Shown here: positions 13,394 through 14,214 of the stretch, piece by piece
How the letters are laid out: each line of letters opens with the position of its first letter
Numbering within the stretch: position 1 is the stretch's first letter
NCBI GenBank assembly: GCA_030064795.1
Contig: JASJEI010000164.1
Span: 1-14,214, forward strand
DNA: 14,214 nucleotides
Source: Pleurocapsa sp. MO_226.B13
GTDB lineage: Bacteria; Cyanobacteriota; Cyanobacteriia; Cyanobacteriales; Xenococcaceae
Direction of reading: 5' to 3'
Position numbers and translations under genes: made by a program
Notes under the pieces: model-generated
The model's input: the letters and a program-made list of their open reading frames with translations, nothing else
What the model was told of the DNA's origin: nothing
Databases searched by the model: none

Positions 13394-14214
13394 TTAACGC
13401 CAATTTCCGACAAGCACGTAGGGCGACCAATAGTAAGGAGCTTGATATTTAGGGTCATCTAAAAGCTCTTGTTGAGCGCGATGGAGAGCGATCGCCTTAC
13501 TCGTTCCAGGAATGCTCAATTCTTGATAAAATCGATTCATCAATTTAACTGTAGATTGGTCACTAACCTGCCATAAAGTAGCCAAAGTACTACGCGCTCC
13601 TGCTCTAATAGCTAATCCTGCCAGTCCGAGAGTCGCTCTTTCATCTCCTTCTGCTGTTTCACAGGCACTTAAAACCAGTAATTCTATGGGTTTTTGTTTG
13701 TCACTTTGGCGGAGCAATTTATCTAACTCTCTGGCTTTTAATAGCGAAGCGTTAGCAGCATCAGAATCGTAAACTACAATGTATGTCTCTTCTGGATTAG
13801 AGCTAAAATTACCATGAGTTGCTAAGTGAACTACAGAAAAGTCCCCCGTATCAAGGTTTTTTTGAATATTGGGTCGAGTAAATTCTGAATTGAGCAGAAT
13901 AGAACTAGGTATACTGTTTTGAATATTGGCTAATTCTTCTGTTACATTCAGTCCGACAAAAGATTTATTTTCTACTTGAAGTTCTTCACTAATTCCTGCA
14001 CCTAAAACTTTTAATGCAGTTGATGTAGTTTGTAGATCGAAAACCTGAAAACTAGGAAGTAGTACTAAAGCATATTGTTTTTGGATTAAATACTCTTTTT
14101 GTTTGGAGTCATAGAGAACACCCATCGGAATATTACGTAATTCTCCATCTAAAACAAATACTAAAGTTGTTATTTGATTATTATTTTCTAGATATGTTTC
14201 TAGAGGTTCGATCA
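13394..14214 (-). CDS. CHAT-domain (caspase-like) protein, C-terminal part, runs off the window
   Basis: The frame is open through the window edge (29 codons beyond the internal Met at 14125), so this is the C-terminal 272 residues of a longer protein. The visible part is a CHAT domain, the caspase/separase-like protease fold: LVFVLDGELRNIPMGVLYD at its start, the catalytic His in VVHLATHGNFSS (codon 13814-13816), the catalytic Cys in LLVLSACETAEGD (codon 13661-13663), then GLAGLAIRAGARSTLATLW and a C-terminal YYWSPYVLVGNWR. Both catalytic residues are present, so it may be active. Cyanobacterial CHAT domains usually follow TPR repeats, which would lie beyond 14214; this is inference. Substrate unknown. 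It is preceded by AT-rich, ordinary-looking codons and followed by repeat DNA. Confidence 0.88.
   Translation of the reverse strand, partial: IEPLETYLENNNQITTLVFVLDGELRNIPMGVLYDSKQKEYLIQKQYALVLLPSFQVFDLQTTSTALKVLGAGISEELQVENKSFVGLNVTEELANIQNSIPSSILLNSEFTRPNIQKNLDTGDFSVVHLATHGNFSSNPEETYIVVYDSDAANASLLKARELDKLLRQSDKQKPIELLVLSACETAEGDERATLGLAGLAIRAGARSTLATLWQVSDQSTVKLMNRFYQELSIPGTSKAIALHRAQQELLDDPKYQAPYYWSPYVLVGNWR

Noticed and set aside
164..13493. Many GCGATCGC palindromes as operators
   Set aside because: They are HIP1 sites, over-represented throughout cyanobacterial genomes including inside genes, so position alone gives no regulatory meaning.

Overview
The window is cyanobacterial chromosome of moderate to low GC. 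The HIP1 octamer GCGATCGC occurs more than twenty times in 14.2 kb. The gene set is also cyanobacterial: a BT1/folate-biopterin transporter, an NhaS3-type antiporter, the PurS/PurQ pair, a FurB/Zur regulator, a stand-alone DUF2470 protein and a CHAT protease. The repeat types (IS200/IS605 ends, a group II intron fragment, palindromic dispersed repeats) suggest a repeat-rich genome, but I cannot name the order or genus.

Layout. 1-133: right end of an IS200/IS605-family element with the last 39 codons of tnpB. It abuts a NarL-type histidine kinase gene (127-837) whose sensor half is missing and whose only available start codon lies inside the transposon end. 881-1620: the partner REC-LuxR response regulator, broken by an apparent 89-bp non-autonomous IS200/IS605-like insertion (about 1134-1222). 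1741-2250: a small DUF6653-like membrane protein. 2369-3121 (-): a methyltransferase with an export signal. 3213-4661: a folate/biopterin-type transporter. 4744-6156 (-): an NhaS3-like Na+/H+ antiporter with a long upstream region. 6579-8510 (-): a purS-purQ-mutarotase operon. 8635-9012 (+): a zur-like regulator, divergent from purS. 9192-12853 (+): an RCK-2TM-RCK channel-like protein, a DUF2470 protein and a CPA antiporter with a Usp-like tail. 12854-13393: no convincing gene, but a probable relic of group II intron domain I and a structured repeat. 13394-14214 (-): the C-terminal part of a CHAT-domain protein running off the window.

How the parts relate. The left 1.6 kb is a two-component system that mobile DNA has damaged in both genes. 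Removing 89 bp from the regulator would restore its reading frame. The middle is housekeeping metabolism and transport. The right block joins three membrane or heme-linked genes on one strand with short gaps, and it suggests control of monovalent cations; the channel-like protein lacks a canonical K+ filter. I found no CRISPR array, tRNA, rRNA or clearly new defence system. The best leads are the reversible-looking disruption of the response regulator, the transposon-derived start of the kinase and the odd pore of the RCK protein.
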